Part shown: positions 45,588-54,808 of the stretch, in pieces | Layout of the letters: every line of letters starts with the position of its first letter | Numbering within the stretch: the first letter of the stretch is position 1 | Assembly (NCBI GenBank): GCA_013001885.1 | Contig: JABDLD010000075.1 | Location: forward strand, 62,001-126,000 | Origin: Lysobacterales bacterium | GTDB lineage: Bacteria; Pseudomonadota; Gammaproteobacteria; Xanthomonadales; SZUA-36 | Length of the DNA: 64,000 bases | Reading direction: 5' to 3' | Translations under genes and position numbers: made by a program | The notes under the pieces: generated by a model | Databases searched by the model: none | The model's input: only the letters and a program-made list of their open reading frames with translations | Told to the model about the DNA's origin: nothing

Positions 45588-47027
45588 ATGAAGACTCAAT
45601 TTTCGAAGATTCTGCTGGCGCAAGTCGTAGCTGTCTTGCTGGCGCTGGTTGTGTTGACAACCATAACCCGGGCCAGCCTGAATCAGGGGTTCAAAAGTTT
45701 TTTGAAAACCCAGGAAACCAGCGTGCTGCAGACGCTGGAGCCCGTGTTCGGTGAGTTCTATCAGTCCAGGGGAAGCTGGGATTTTCTGCGTGATCAGCCG
45801 CAGAACTGGATGCGTATCTGGCGTCTTTCCCAACCTCAGAGAGGCGAGCCGCGCATGCGCCGGGGCAGGCTGCCACAGGAATCTCCTCGGGCAGACGGGC
45901 CGCCGGTAGGCGCGCAGTTGTTGCGATGGATGCGCTCACCTGAGCGGGGCATGCTCAGGGACCGGCTTTACCTGTTGGACGAAAATCGTTCCTGGATCGC
46001 CGGGAGCAAAGTGACGGTAGATTCGATCGATGAGCTGGAAGCCATCACGGTAGAACAGCAGGTTGTAGGCTGGCTGGGGTTCGCACCCATGGGTAACGCG
46101 TTGCCGCCTGAGGCAGAGCGCTTTCTCAGGGGGCAGGTGAGAAGCACCGTTATCTCGTTTGCCATTGCCCTGGTGGTCGCAGCGGGGCTGGCCTACCTGC
46201 TGGCGCGCAATGTAAGCCGGCCGGTGCGCGAACTGGGGGATACGGTGGGAAAGCTAAGCCAGGGTAAATTTGCGGCGCGCGCCCGGATAAGATCGCGGGA
46301 TGATATCGGCGTGCTCGCGGAGCATGTCAATGACCTGGCGAAAACCCTGGAAAAAAACCGCACGGCACGGCAGCGGTGGATGGCCGATATTGCGCACGAA
46401 CTGCGCACGCCGGTCGCCATTCTCAAGGGGGAGGTCGAGGCTTTGGCCGATGGCGTCAGGCCGGCTGATGAGCGTCTTACCGTCTCCCTCAAGGAAGAAA
46501 TCGACCAGCTTTCTGCGCTGATCGACGACGTCCAAACGCTGGCGATGTCGGATGCCGGAGCCCTCGACTTACAGAAAGCCCGGCTCGACCTGGCCCACCT
46601 GGTTTCCCAGGCCATGGAGCCGTTTCAAAGCCGCTTTGCCGCGCGGGGAATAGCGGTAGAACTGCGGCTGGAACAACCCTTCGATCTGGTCGCAGATCAA
46701 ACCCGCTTGCGGCAGTTGCTGCACAATCTGCTGGAGAACAGCTACCGGTATGTCGAGCAAGGCGGCCATATCAGGCTTAGTCTTGCGCGAAGCAAGGGGC
46801 TGGCGCAACTGGTGCTGGAAGACTCCGGCCCCGGCTTGTCGCCAGACCAGATAGAACGGCTGTTTGATCGTTTCTACCGGGCCGAAAGCAGCCGGGCCAG
46901 GGCTACCGGCGGCGCCGGTCTCGGGCTGGCAATCTGTAAAAACATTGCAGAAGCCCACGGCGGCACGATCAGAGCGGAGCCCTCTGGCCTCGGCGGCCTC
47001 AAAATCTGTATTGACCTGCCGGCATGA
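45588..47027 (+). CDS. BaeS-like sensor histidine kinase
   Basis: The 479 residues from ATG 45588 include an N-terminal transmembrane helix (ILLAQVVAVLLALVVLTTI), a periplasmic sensing domain of about 140 residues, a second transmembrane helix (VISFAIALVVAAGLAYLLA), HAMP, the HisKA domain (DIAHELRTPVAILKGE) and HATPase motifs (NLLENSYRYV, DSGPGLSPDQ, GGAGLGLAI). It overlaps the response regulator by 4 nt. The gene pair plus Spy resembles baeSR or cpxAR, and the exact paralog name is not settled. Confidence 0.9.
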   Translation: MKTQFSKILLAQVVAVLLALVVLTTITRASLNQGFKSFLKTQETSVLQTLEPVFGEFYQSRGSWDFLRDQPQNWMRIWRLSQPQRGEPRMRRGRLPQESPRADGPPVGAQLLRWMRSPERGMLRDRLYLLDENRSWIAGSKVTVDSIDELEAITVEQQVVGWLGFAPMGNALPPEAERFLRGQVRSTVISFAIALVVAAGLAYLLARNVSRPVRELGDTVGKLSQGKFAARARIRSRDDIGVLAEHVNDLAKTLEKNRTARQRWMADIAHELRTPVAILKGEVEALADGVRPADERLTVSLKEEIDQLSALIDDVQTLAMSDAGALDLQKARLDLAHLVSQAMEPFQSRFAARGIAVELRLEQPFDLVADQTRLRQLLHNLLENSYRYVEQGGHIRLSLARSKGLAQLVLEDSGPGLSPDQIERLFDRFYRAESSRARATGGAGLGLAICKNIAEAHGGTIRAEPSGLGGLKICIDLPA

Positions 47028-47698
47028 GCAAAAGGATTCTGATCGTCGAGGACGAGCCCAAGATTGCCGCGTTGCTGGAAGATTATCTCCGCGACATCGG
47101 TGGATTCGCGACCCAAACCGTTGACCGTGGCGACCGGGTGCTGAACCAGATCAGGTCGCATCCGCCGGACCTGGTATTGCTGGACCTGATGCTGCCGGGC
47201 CTCGATGGCATCGAGGTGTGCAAGCAGCTTCGCGCCGAAAGCACGGTTCCCATCATCATGGTGACGGCCCGGGTGGATGAGATCGATCGGCTGCTGGGCC
47301 TCGAACTGGGCGCTGATGACTATATTTGCAAGCCGTTTTCTCCACGGGAAGTGGTCGCCCGGGTCAAAGCCGTTCTCAGGCGAAGTGAGAGCAGCGCGGA
47401 CAGCGACGAGTCTGGCGGAGTGGAAATAGACGAAGAAAAATTTTCAGCCCGATACGGCGGCAACGATTTGGGCCTCACGCCGGTTGAGTTTGCGCTGCTG
47501 AAAATGCTTTCCGCGAATCCGGGCCGCGTGTTTTCCCGGGACCAACTGATGAACGGAATGTACCCGGACTACCGGGTTGTCAGTGACCGTGCGGTTGACA
47601 CCCATGTCAAGAACCTGCGCCGGAAACTGCAGCACGCGGCCGGCGGCAAAGACATCATCCGGGCCGTCTATGGGCTGGGATATCGTTTCGAAGGCTGA
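47024..47698 (+). CDS. OmpR-family response regulator (BaeR-like)
   Basis: The 224 residues have a receiver domain with phosphoacceptor Asp in LVLLDLMLPGLDG, Thr in VTARVDE and Lys in CKPFSPREV, and a winged-helix C-terminal domain (SDRAVDTHVKNLRRKLQ). It begins inside the sensor stop, so both proteins are made together. Control of the divergent spy gene is expected. Confidence 0.92.
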   Translation: MSKRILIVEDEPKIAALLEDYLRDIGGFATQTVDRGDRVLNQIRSHPPDLVLLDLMLPGLDGIEVCKQLRAESTVPIIMVTARVDEIDRLLGLELGADDYICKPFSPREVVARVKAVLRRSESSADSDESGGVEIDEEKFSARYGGNDLGLTPVEFALLKMLSANPGRVFSRDQLMNGMYPDYRVVSDRAVDTHVKNLRRKLQHAAGGKDIIRAVYGLGYRFEG

Positions 47699-47763
47699 TT
47701 GCCTACATGCGCCCGGGAAAAATACCGCTGTGACAGTATTCTACGACGATCCAAAATGGACCG

Positions 47764-48072
47764 GTGCGTTGTTCCATCTATACATCCAGCCTGTTGCTCT
47801 GCCTGTGTTTATCATTGGCTGCTCCCGTGTTCGCGGACAGCTTCCGCTGCGGCAGAAAACTGGTTAGTTCAGGCGACTCGTCCGGCGACCTGATGCGTAA
47901 GTGCGGCGAGCCTCGCTACAAGGACCGCGGCCAGGCAATGGTTCGCGTAGACGGCGTCACCAGGAAGGTCGGGGTAGAGCGCTGGTATTACAAAAAAAGC
48001 AGCCGAAGTCTGCAACACGTCATCGTTCTGTACAGGGGGCGAGTCACAGCAGTAGAGGTGGGGGGCAGATAG
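47764..48072 (+). CDS. DUF2845 secreted protein
   Basis: The 102 residues start at GTG 47764 with a signal peptide (about SLLLCLCLSLAAPVFA) and a small mature part with two Cys in DSFRCGRKL and LMRKCGEPRY, the usual DUF2845 pair, likely a disulfide. The family's role is unknown. It lies 65 nt after the response-regulator gene and may share its transcript. Confidence 0.8.
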   Translation: MRCSIYTSSLLLCLCLSLAAPVFADSFRCGRKLVSSGDSSGDLMRKCGEPRYKDRGQAMVRVDGVTRKVGVERWYYKKSSRSLQHVIVLYRGRVTAVEVGGR

Positions 48073-48102
48073 TAATTAGTTTTAATTAGAACACCCCGCG
48101 CC

Positions 48103-48666
48103 TTACGGCAGAAATCTATTCAATCCGGTGCGGCTTAACAGGTCGTCCCATGGAAACAGCGGGCCCGGATCCCGTTTTCTGAAAACGGTGATGCCGGGAT
48201 CATCTGAAGCGGGAACGCGCTCGGTATCCAGCGCGTCATGACCAGCCACGTGCCGCAAGGCAGGAAGACGAACATGAAGAAAGTGCAGCAGCCGGTAAAG
48301 GCTGCGCAGCTGCGTGACCGGGTAAGGCTCCGTCATCGCCTGGCTCCGGGAATCCAGCCAGTCGGGGTAACGTCCCTGGTTGACCAGTTCGATTCCCACG
48401 CTCCGCCGATTGTAGCCGCGCACATGGTGGGCTATGCGCTCCTCTGGAACCCATCGCTCTATTTCTCCATTTCGTTCTATGTAGAAGTGACCAGAGTTCC
48501 CTGTTTCGCTTTCAGGATAGTGAGTGCGCTCGCCGTAAACCCGGGCAAGGGAAAGATCGGGCAGTTCGGTGCAGTGGATGACGGCGAGATTGACGCTTTC
48601 CAGCGGTCGGTGTTCAAGTTGCTCTGCATAAGGTAAAAGGTTTTGACGTATCGCTGGAGGCTGCAA
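48103..48666 (-). CDS. AmpD-type N-acetylmuramoyl-L-alanine amidase
   Basis: The 187 residues start at TTG 48666, with AGGAG 7 nt upstream; the frame extends further, but that part belongs to the lipoprotein gene upstream. The amidase_2 fold shows zinc ligands in VIHCTE and AGHDALD, with H-x-x-G around HHVRGYNRRSVGIELVN. It cleaves the amide bond of muramyl peptides. It lacks a signal peptide, as in cytosolic AmpD, which recycles 1,6-anhydro-muropeptides; the exact type is inferred. Confidence 0.82.
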   Translation of the reverse strand: MQPPAIRQNLLPYAEQLEHRPLESVNLAVIHCTELPDLSLARVYGERTHYPESETGNSGHFYIERNGEIERWVPEERIAHHVRGYNRRSVGIELVNQGRYPDWLDSRSQAMTEPYPVTQLRSLYRLLHFLHVRLPALRHVAGHDALDTERVPASDDPGITVFRKRDPGPLFPWDDLLSRTGLNRFLP

Positions 48667-48679
48667 TGAAGCGCTCCTG

Positions 48680-48874
48680 TTAGCTGTCGTCCCCGGCACA
48701 GGGTCCTGCCGAGTCGCCGTGATTGAGATGCACGAAACTGTCTGCGTTGGACACCGCCAGGGTCTTATGGCCGTCATGGCAAACCAGTTGCTGGCCGAAG
48801 CGCCGGTCCTGAATGGAATCCGTAGCACAGGCGGCTAGTGCGAGCAGCGAAAGGGTCAATAACAATCTGTGCAT
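48680..48874 (-). CDS. Small predicted lipoprotein upstream of ampD-like gene
   Basis: The 64-residue frame begins MHRLLLTLSLLALAACATDS, a lipoprotein signal with the lipobox LAAC. The mature part has two more Cys (QLVCHDG, GPCAGDD) and ends 13 nt before the AmpD TTG start. The spacing, the ribosome site of the next gene and the lipobox support a real gene, although the family is not recognised. Confidence 0.6.
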   Translation of the reverse strand: MHRLLLTLSLLALAACATDSIQDRRFGQQLVCHDGHKTLAVSNADSFVHLNHGDSAGPCAGDDS

Positions 48875-48882
48875 AGCCCGGG

Positions 48883-49884
48883 TTAGCCTTCCTGCAGCAA
48901 CTTTCTCAAGTCGATAATGGCCGCATTGGCACGAGCAATGTAATTGGCCATGACCAGCGAGTGATTTGCAAACAGCCCAAACTGGTTGCCGTTAAGCACC
49001 ATGGGGCTACGCAACGGCTCCTGGGTGGACTCGAGTTCCCGGATGATCTGTCGGAAGCTGACGGTAGCATTTTTCTTGCGCAGAACGTCTTCAAAGTCCA
49101 CTTCCATGGCGTGCAGGAAATGAACCAGCGCCCAGGCAGTGCCGCGGGCTTCATAGAAATTATCGTCGATCTTCGTCCACGGAGTTTTTACCATCAAAAT
49201 ATTGGGCGCGGCGGTGGATTGACGCGCTTCCGGATCTCCGGAAAGGTCGGTGTTCAGACGCGTCCGGCCAACGCTTGCGGAAAGCCTCTGAGACAGCGAG
49301 CCCAGGCGTTTTTCAACGATTGCCAGCCAGTCAACCAAGTTGTCCGCCCGGGCGTAAAATTGCGCTTCCGGATTGCTGGGCGAAGAAAGTCGGGTAAGGT
49401 ACTTTTCCAGCGCTTCGTTGGCCTTGCGATACCGCCCCTCCGTATCTGGCGGAAACCAGCGCTCACTGTCGTAGTGAAATAAAGGGTCGGCCACGGCCAG
49501 GTCAAGATCTTCCGTAGACTGGGTTTGCGAGCGGCTGAAGTCGTTGCGCATCGCGCGCGCCAGGTCCCGCACCTGGGTAAGGACGCCGAACTCCCAGTTG
49601 GGCACGTTATCCAGGAAAACCCACGGCGGCAGGATGTCGTTCGACAGGTAGCCGCCCCGCTTGGACAACATGACGTTGACCGTTTCAATCATCGTAGCGG
49701 TGGTGGTGTAGCCGGTAACAACCCGGTGGTGGTGCTCCTGTGCATGCATCGTGGCGGACGCGATGGGGTTGAAGGGCGGCGGCTCATGATTGAGGAAAAA
49801 CATCATGACCAGGCAGATCAGCACAAGCGCCGAGGGTATGCCTATCGACAGAGAACGACGTCTGAGGGAAAGTTGTTTGATCAT
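48883..49884 (-). CDS. DUF2333 membrane-anchored protein
   Basis: The 333 residues have one transmembrane segment near the N-terminus (SIGIPSALVLICLVMMFFLN) and a large soluble domain that contains MLSKRGGYLSNDI and WVFLDNVPNWEFG, both conserved in DUF2333. The soluble part is mostly helical and may face the periplasm. Its function is unknown. It precedes the small lipoprotein by 8 nt on the same strand. Confidence 0.85.
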   Translation of the reverse strand: MIKQLSLRRRSLSIGIPSALVLICLVMMFFLNHEPPPFNPIASATMHAQEHHHRVVTGYTTTATMIETVNVMLSKRGGYLSNDILPPWVFLDNVPNWEFGVLTQVRDLARAMRNDFSRSQTQSTEDLDLAVADPLFHYDSERWFPPDTEGRYRKANEALEKYLTRLSSPSNPEAQFYARADNLVDWLAIVEKRLGSLSQRLSASVGRTRLNTDLSGDPEARQSTAAPNILMVKTPWTKIDDNFYEARGTAWALVHFLHAMEVDFEDVLRKKNATVSFRQIIRELESTQEPLRSPMVLNGNQFGLFANHSLVMANYIARANAAIIDLRKLLQEG

Positions 49885-49928
49885 TCAGCAAACATACCAG
49901 AAGGCGGCCGGGTTCGCCTTGCCTTTGA

Positions 49929-50651
49929 TCAGGATTTGCCGGGTATCGGGACGATCGATTCCTGGATCATGTCGTGCAGACGCGTTACCAGCTGCCGGTC
50001 CGGAGCGATGATCGCGGCAGAGCCGCGCTGCAACCGCACCAGGACGACCTGAACGTCGTCAAAAGCGAGGGTTTCCTGGTCATTCACCACTGTATCCGGC
50101 ATGTAAATGACGGTTGCGGGGCCATTTTCGGTATTGAGGATCATATGCAGACCCCTACCGTCTGGTGTGGGACAGTTCTTGATTAACCCCACGATGCCTG
50201 CCAGCGCCGGCGCGGCCTGCACGTTCAATTCGGTAAGCAACGCCTGCACCTCGCCGGGATCATTCGGCCGGGACAGGTTCAGCACGCGATCACCGTCATG
50301 CCGGTAGTGATCCACGACGTATTCCGGAACCGAATCCCAACCGCGGTTCAGGTTCCAATTCAGCCCGGCTGCGCCGACAGCCAGCAGGACGCTGGCCGCC
50401 AGAGCCGCCGGCCACCAGCGCTGCCCCTGCCGGGATTTCGCCGGCTTCGCACTGAGCGCCTTGAGGTCAGCGACCAGGCCCACCGGCGGCGAAAACAACA
50501 GTGATTGTTGCAGGCGGTCCTCAAAAATGTCCGCCTCGGCAGCAGCGGCCTCAAATTCCCCGCCGGAACGACGGGCATCCAGGAACTCAGGGTCCCGGCT
50601 AAGGGGCTCTGCTCCCAATAAACGCTTGAACTCAGAAAAGTTCATGGACAT
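49929..50651 (-). CDS. DUF3379 membrane protein, predicted anti-sigma partner
   Basis: The 240 residues have an N-terminal cytosolic part, one transmembrane helix (WWPAALAASVLLAVGAAGL) near residue 90 and a C-terminal periplasmic part. It overlaps the ECF sigma gene by 20 nt, as is usual for sigma/anti-sigma pairs, and DUF3379 proteins are often found there. Anti-sigma action is inferred from location. Confidence 0.8.
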   Translation of the reverse strand: MSMNFSEFKRLLGAEPLSRDPEFLDARRSGGEFEAAAAEADIFEDRLQQSLLFSPPVGLVADLKALSAKPAKSRQGQRWWPAALAASVLLAVGAAGLNWNLNRGWDSVPEYVVDHYRHDGDRVLNLSRPNDPGEVQALLTELNVQAAPALAGIVGLIKNCPTPDGRGLHMILNTENGPATVIYMPDTVVNDQETLAFDDVQVVLVRLQRGSAAIIAPDRQLVTRLHDMIQESIVPIPGKS

Positions 50652-51159
50652 TTCCAGTCACTCCGTCTTTTTGCAGTCGCGCTTTAAGCTGTTCCCGTGC
50701 CCGGAACAACTGCGTCATCACGGCGCTCTTGCTGATCTCCAGCTCTGCAGCAATTTCCTCGCAACTGAAACCGAGTACGACCTGCATCAGCAGCGGTTCA
50801 CGGTACTTGGGGGGCAGTTTAAGAATCCCCTTGCGCAGCAGCCTCACTTCAGTCCGGTCTTCCGGCTCCAATTCCCGCTCTTCACGGACGATAACTTCAT
50901 CAACGTCGGCAAACTTGGGAACCTTGCGTTCAAAAGTTCGTGCAAATTCGCGCCGCAGAATAGTAATCATCCAGCTTTTGGCGGCCTTGATGTCATTTAA
51001 TTTATCCAGCGCCTTCCAGGCTCTCAGATAGGTTTCCTGAACCAGATCCTTGGCCAGCGCATCGTTGCCGCAAATCCACATGGCGTAGCGATATAAATCG
51101 GCGCCATAGGCTTCAGCCAACCCGTTAAACTTCGCGTGACGGCGGGCTTCAGTGTTCAT
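50632..51159 (-). CDS. ECF-type RNA polymerase sigma factor
   Basis: The 175 residues from ATG 51159 (MNTEARRHAKFNGLAEAYG) include region 2 (LYRYAMWICGNDALAKDLVQ, ETYLRAWKAL) and region 4 (LPPKYREPLLMQVV, SCEEIAAELEISKSAVM). An upstream extension exists but lacks conservation. It is translationally coupled to the DUF3379 gene. The target genes are unknown. Confidence 0.9.
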   Translation of the reverse strand: MNTEARRHAKFNGLAEAYGADLYRYAMWICGNDALAKDLVQETYLRAWKALDKLNDIKAAKSWMITILRREFARTFERKVPKFADVDEVIVREERELEPEDRTEVRLLRKGILKLPPKYREPLLMQVVLGFSCEEIAAELEISKSAVMTQLFRAREQLKARLQKDGVTGNVHELF

Positions 51160-51397
51160 GACCGGAATTGTGCGCAAGTTCTTGCAAAGTTTATCTCGTA
51201 GCGAACGGGTCTCCCCGGTGAGCAGCAGTGAACCATAACGCGGGCCCGCCAGGCAACGCAACTGCCGTGCTGTGACTAATGGCACTTAATTGTTGCGTCA
51301 TGAATCCGCACGCTTTCGCTTGAAGCATTGTCGTTGAAGGCTTACCCTTGGCTGTTTGCTGCAGAACGACAATAAGGCAGAAAGCCGGGAAACGAAT

Positions 51398-52051
51398 ATG
51401 AACTTTGATCAAGCGCGCTTCAACATGGTTGAGCAACAAATCCGCCCCTGGGAAGTGCTCGACAGCCGCGTGTTATCGCTGCTGGAAACCATTCACCGCG
51501 AGGACTTCGTTCCGGTGCGTTATCGCAAACTCGCGTTTGCCGATATCGCGGTTCCGCTGGAATGCGATCAGGTCATGATGCGGCCAAAGATTGAAGCCCG
51601 AATGCTTCAGGCCCTTGACCTCAAGGAAGACGAGACGGTGCTGGAAATTGGCACCGGAAGCGGATTTATCACAGCATGCCTGGCCGCGTTATCCAAGCGG
51701 GTCGTCAGCGTTGAGCTGTTCGACGCGCTTCATCGCGAGGCGGCGATGAAGTTGAAGGACAAAGAGATTGGAAACGCTGAATTGTTCGTTGGTGATGTCA
51801 TTAACGGATGGCAGCCTGAACAGGCGCACGACGTGGTTGTCGTGACCGGTTCGGTGCCCGCGGTTCCGGAACAATTCAAAGGCTGGGTAAACCCGGGCGG
51901 GCGCATGTTCGTCATAACAGGGGAGTCGCCGGCAATGGAGGCCCGATTGTTGACCCGGCTGGATGTTGCTCAATGGTCGGAAGAAAGCCTCTTTGAAACC
52001 GATCTTCCAAGGCTGGTCAACGCGGAACCGCCGCCGGCGTTTGAATTCTGA
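51398..52051 (+). CDS. Protein-L-isoaspartate O-methyltransferase-like protein
   Basis: The 217 residues from ATG 51398 (MNFDQARFNMVEQQIRPWEV) have the Pcm family motifs: VLEIGTGSGFITACLA and the RPxxF-like start. This copy belongs to the subtype placed just before tolC in many gammaproteobacteria and is usually annotated as isoaspartyl methyltransferase. Repair of isoaspartyl residues is the family role; the tolC link may mean another target. The tolC gene starts 20 nt later. Confidence 0.85.
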   Translation: MNFDQARFNMVEQQIRPWEVLDSRVLSLLETIHREDFVPVRYRKLAFADIAVPLECDQVMMRPKIEARMLQALDLKEDETVLEIGTGSGFITACLAALSKRVVSVELFDALHREAAMKLKDKEIGNAELFVGDVINGWQPEQAHDVVVVTGSVPAVPEQFKGWVNPGGRMFVITGESPAMEARLLTRLDVAQWSEESLFETDLPRLVNAEPPPAFEF

Positions 52052-52070
52052 ATTAATTCTGGAGTGATTT

Positions 52071-53420
52071 ATGTCGATTAATTTCAAGCTGCTTTGCCTC
52101 GTGAGTCTGGGTTTGCTGTTTACCTCCCCGGTCAGCGCGGTCGATCTGGTGGGGGTTCACGATCTTGCCGCCAAAAACGATCCGCGCTTAAGAGCGGCCG
52201 AGTCCCGCCGGGAGGCCACCAGCGAGAACCGTAATATTGCACGGGCAAACCTGTTTCCACAGATCGGTGGCGGCGCTTCCCTTACGCGGGGAAACAGCGA
52301 GACGACAGTGCCCGGACTCAACATTCCGGACTCGGATATCGATAACACCAACTACGGCCTGGATCTGCGGCAGAGCCTCTACCGCCAGGCCAACTACGAG
52401 TCGCTGGATATAGCCCGCGGCCAGATATCCCAGGCCGAAGCGCTCTACGCGCTCGCTTACCAGGATTTCCTGTTGCGGGTTTCAGAGCGCTACTTCCTGG
52501 TGCTGACACTCAGCGACGGCGTGATTTTCGCAGAAGCCGAGGAAAAGGCTTTTCAACGCCAGTTTGAGCAGGCAGAACAGCGTTTCGAGGTGGGATTGAC
52601 CGCCGTTACCGACGTGCACGAGGCACGAGCCAGTTACGACAACGCGCGGGCACGGGCTATTGTGGCTCGCAATGACCTCGCCGATGCCAAGGAAGCGCTG
52701 GTGGAACTGACCGGGGAATATTTCGAGGAATATGACGCGTTGCAGGAGGTTCTGCCATTGGTGGAACCCGATCCGATCAATGCCGATGAGTGGGTCGATC
52801 TGGCGATGCAAAGCAGCCCTGCTGTGCTGCAAAGCCGGGCGGCTGTCGATGTTGCAGACGCCAACATGAGGCTGGCCCGTTCCGGGCACTACCCCACGCT
52901 GGACCTGATCGCGACCTACGACCAGTTCAAGAACAACAAATACGTTTACCGGGACTTCATCAACGATCAGGAACTGACGACCAGCCTGAAAGTCAATGAT
53001 GCGCAGGTCCGGTTGGTACTGGACATCCCGATCTATGAAGGCGGCAGGGTAACGGCGCAAACGCGCCAGGCCCGGCATTTGCTGGATGCGACCGGACAGG
53101 ACCTGGATGAGGTCCAGCGCGGCGCTGTGCGTCAGACCCAGAACGCGTATCGCGCCGTCCTGGCCGGTATTGAGCAGGTTGAGGCTTTCCGCCAGGCGAG
53201 TATTTCAGCCGAAAGCGCACTGGAAGCGACCCAGGCGGGCTTCGAGGTCGGCACGCGCACCATCGTTGACGTTCTGATAGCCGAGCAAAGAAAATACCAG
53301 GCTCAACGGGATAATTCGGTTGCCCGGCACGCCTATATCATCAATCATCTGAGGCTGAAAGCTGTCGCGGGCCTGTTAAAAGCGGAAGATCTTCGGGTCG
53401 TTAATCAGTTGTTGGAGTAA
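52071..53420 (+). CDS. tolC: TolC-family outer-membrane efflux protein
   Basis: The 449 residues have a signal peptide (MSINFKLLCLVSLGLLFTSPVSA), two repeated halves of long coiled-coil helices and strands typical of TolC, such as YGLDLRQSLYRQANYESLDIA and the matching second half near VRLVLDIPIYEGGRVTAQT, and the final VVNQLLE. It forms the outer-membrane channel of type I secretion and RND pumps. The 3' end overlaps convergent waaA by 20 nt. Confidence 0.93.
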   Translation: MSINFKLLCLVSLGLLFTSPVSAVDLVGVHDLAAKNDPRLRAAESRREATSENRNIARANLFPQIGGGASLTRGNSETTVPGLNIPDSDIDNTNYGLDLRQSLYRQANYESLDIARGQISQAEALYALAYQDFLLRVSERYFLVLTLSDGVIFAEAEEKAFQRQFEQAEQRFEVGLTAVTDVHEARASYDNARARAIVARNDLADAKEALVELTGEYFEEYDALQEVLPLVEPDPINADEWVDLAMQSSPAVLQSRAAVDVADANMRLARSGHYPTLDLIATYDQFKNNKYVYRDFINDQELTTSLKVNDAQVRLVLDIPIYEGGRVTAQTRQARHLLDATGQDLDEVQRGAVRQTQNAYRAVLAGIEQVEAFRQASISAESALEATQAGFEVGTRTIVDVLIAEQRKYQAQRDNSVARHAYIINHLRLKAVAGLLKAEDLRVVNQLLE

Positions 53421-54675
53421 TTACCGCCTCGAGCAGCTCGAGCGTATGGTTCAGAGCGCCCTGGCCGCTGCGGACCAATTCCCGCCCGGATCGGCCCATT
53501 CGGTCACGTAGCTCAGGTTCGGTGAACAGGCGAGCCACCGCCTGCTCCAGCTCAGCGGCATCTTTGATCCGGACGGCGGCCTCGCTTTCGATCAACGCCT
53601 GAGTGATCTCCGCAAAGTTGAACGTATGAGGCCCCACCACGACCGGCCTGGACAGGGCGGCGGGCTCCAGCACGTTGTGCCCGCCGATTGGGTCGATGCT
53701 GCCCCCAACGAACGCAACATCACAGGCTGCGTAATAACGTAAAAGTTCACCCATGGTGTCGATAACAAAGCATTGTGTGCTGCGGGCACAACTTGCGCCG
53801 GTGCTGCGCAGCGAAACCCGCAACCCGGCGGATCGGGCCAGCTGCTCTGCGCGGCCGAACCGTTCCGGATGGCGCGGCACCAGCACCAGGAGGGCAGCGG
53901 GAAAGGTCTTCAGCAGACCGCTGAAAGCTTCCAGAACCACCCCTTCGTCAGCTTCATGTGTGCTGCCCGCCAACAACACCAGCCGGTCTGTGCCCCAGGC
54001 GGACCGAATGGAGTCTCCCTGCTCCAACAGGCTGGGCGGCAGCCTGACGTCGAATTTGAGATTTCCGCTGACGCTTAGCCGCGTTTCATTGGCGCCCAAC
54101 TCCGCCAGGCGGGCCGCGTCCTGCCTGCTCTGGGCCGCGATATGGGAAACCCTGCTCAGCGGGGCTGCGATCAGCTTTCGGAAACGGCGGTAATTTCCGA
54201 AGGAGTTGTCGGAGATGCGGGCATTGACGATCAGCAGCGGAATCTTACGGCGGTGAGCTTCATGATAGAGATTTGGCCAGATTTCGGTTTCCATGATGAT
54301 CACCAGGCGGGGGTCTGCGCGATCGAAAAACCGCCGCACCGCCCCGGGAAGATCAAGCGGTATGTAGACATGTGACACCGCGTCGCCAAACAAAGCCCGA
54401 ATCCGTGCAGAGCCGGTGGGCGTCAGGCAGGTCAGGCACAAGGGAATTCCGGGATAACGTTTCGTCAGTTTCGTGACCAGGGCGCTGGCTGCATTGACCT
54501 CTCCCATGGATACAGCGTGGATGACGATACTGCCGGCGGCAGAGGGAGTATGGATAAACCCGAACCGTTCCGGCCAGCGGCGCAAATAGGCACGGTCCCG
54601 CAATCCGCGAAACACCAGGTAGAGCAAGACCAGCGGGGTGATCAGATAGATAAAGAGGGAATATCGCTTGCGCAT
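53401..54675 (-). CDS. waaA: 3-deoxy-D-manno-octulosonic-acid transferase
   Basis: A 424-residue Kdo transferase with an N-terminal membrane anchor (LFIYLITPLVLLYLVFRGL), the N-domain with VIHAVSMGEVNAA and YIPLDLPGA, and GT-B C-domain elements LVPRHPERF, VGGSIDPIGGHNVLEPAAL. It adds Kdo to lipid A precursor at the inner membrane. It is convergent with tolC. Confidence 0.94.
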   Translation of the reverse strand: MRKRYSLFIYLITPLVLLYLVFRGLRDRAYLRRWPERFGFIHTPSAAGSIVIHAVSMGEVNAASALVTKLTKRYPGIPLCLTCLTPTGSARIRALFGDAVSHVYIPLDLPGAVRRFFDRADPRLVIIMETEIWPNLYHEAHRRKIPLLIVNARISDNSFGNYRRFRKLIAAPLSRVSHIAAQSRQDAARLAELGANETRLSVSGNLKFDVRLPPSLLEQGDSIRSAWGTDRLVLLAGSTHEADEGVVLEAFSGLLKTFPAALLVLVPRHPERFGRAEQLARSAGLRVSLRSTGASCARSTQCFVIDTMGELLRYYAACDVAFVGGSIDPIGGHNVLEPAALSRPVVVGPHTFNFAEITQALIESEAAVRIKDAAELEQAVARLFTEPELRDRMGRSGRELVRSGQGALNHTLELLEAVITPTTD

Positions 54676-54808
54676 CTGGAATTCGAGTATATCATCGGCT
54701 CGATGCCTTTAGATCGGGCGACAACCGGCAGACGCAATATGAAAAACATGATCCGGGTCTTCTTTCTCCTGACCGTAGCATTAATTACGGCAGCCATTCT
54801 GAGGTCGC

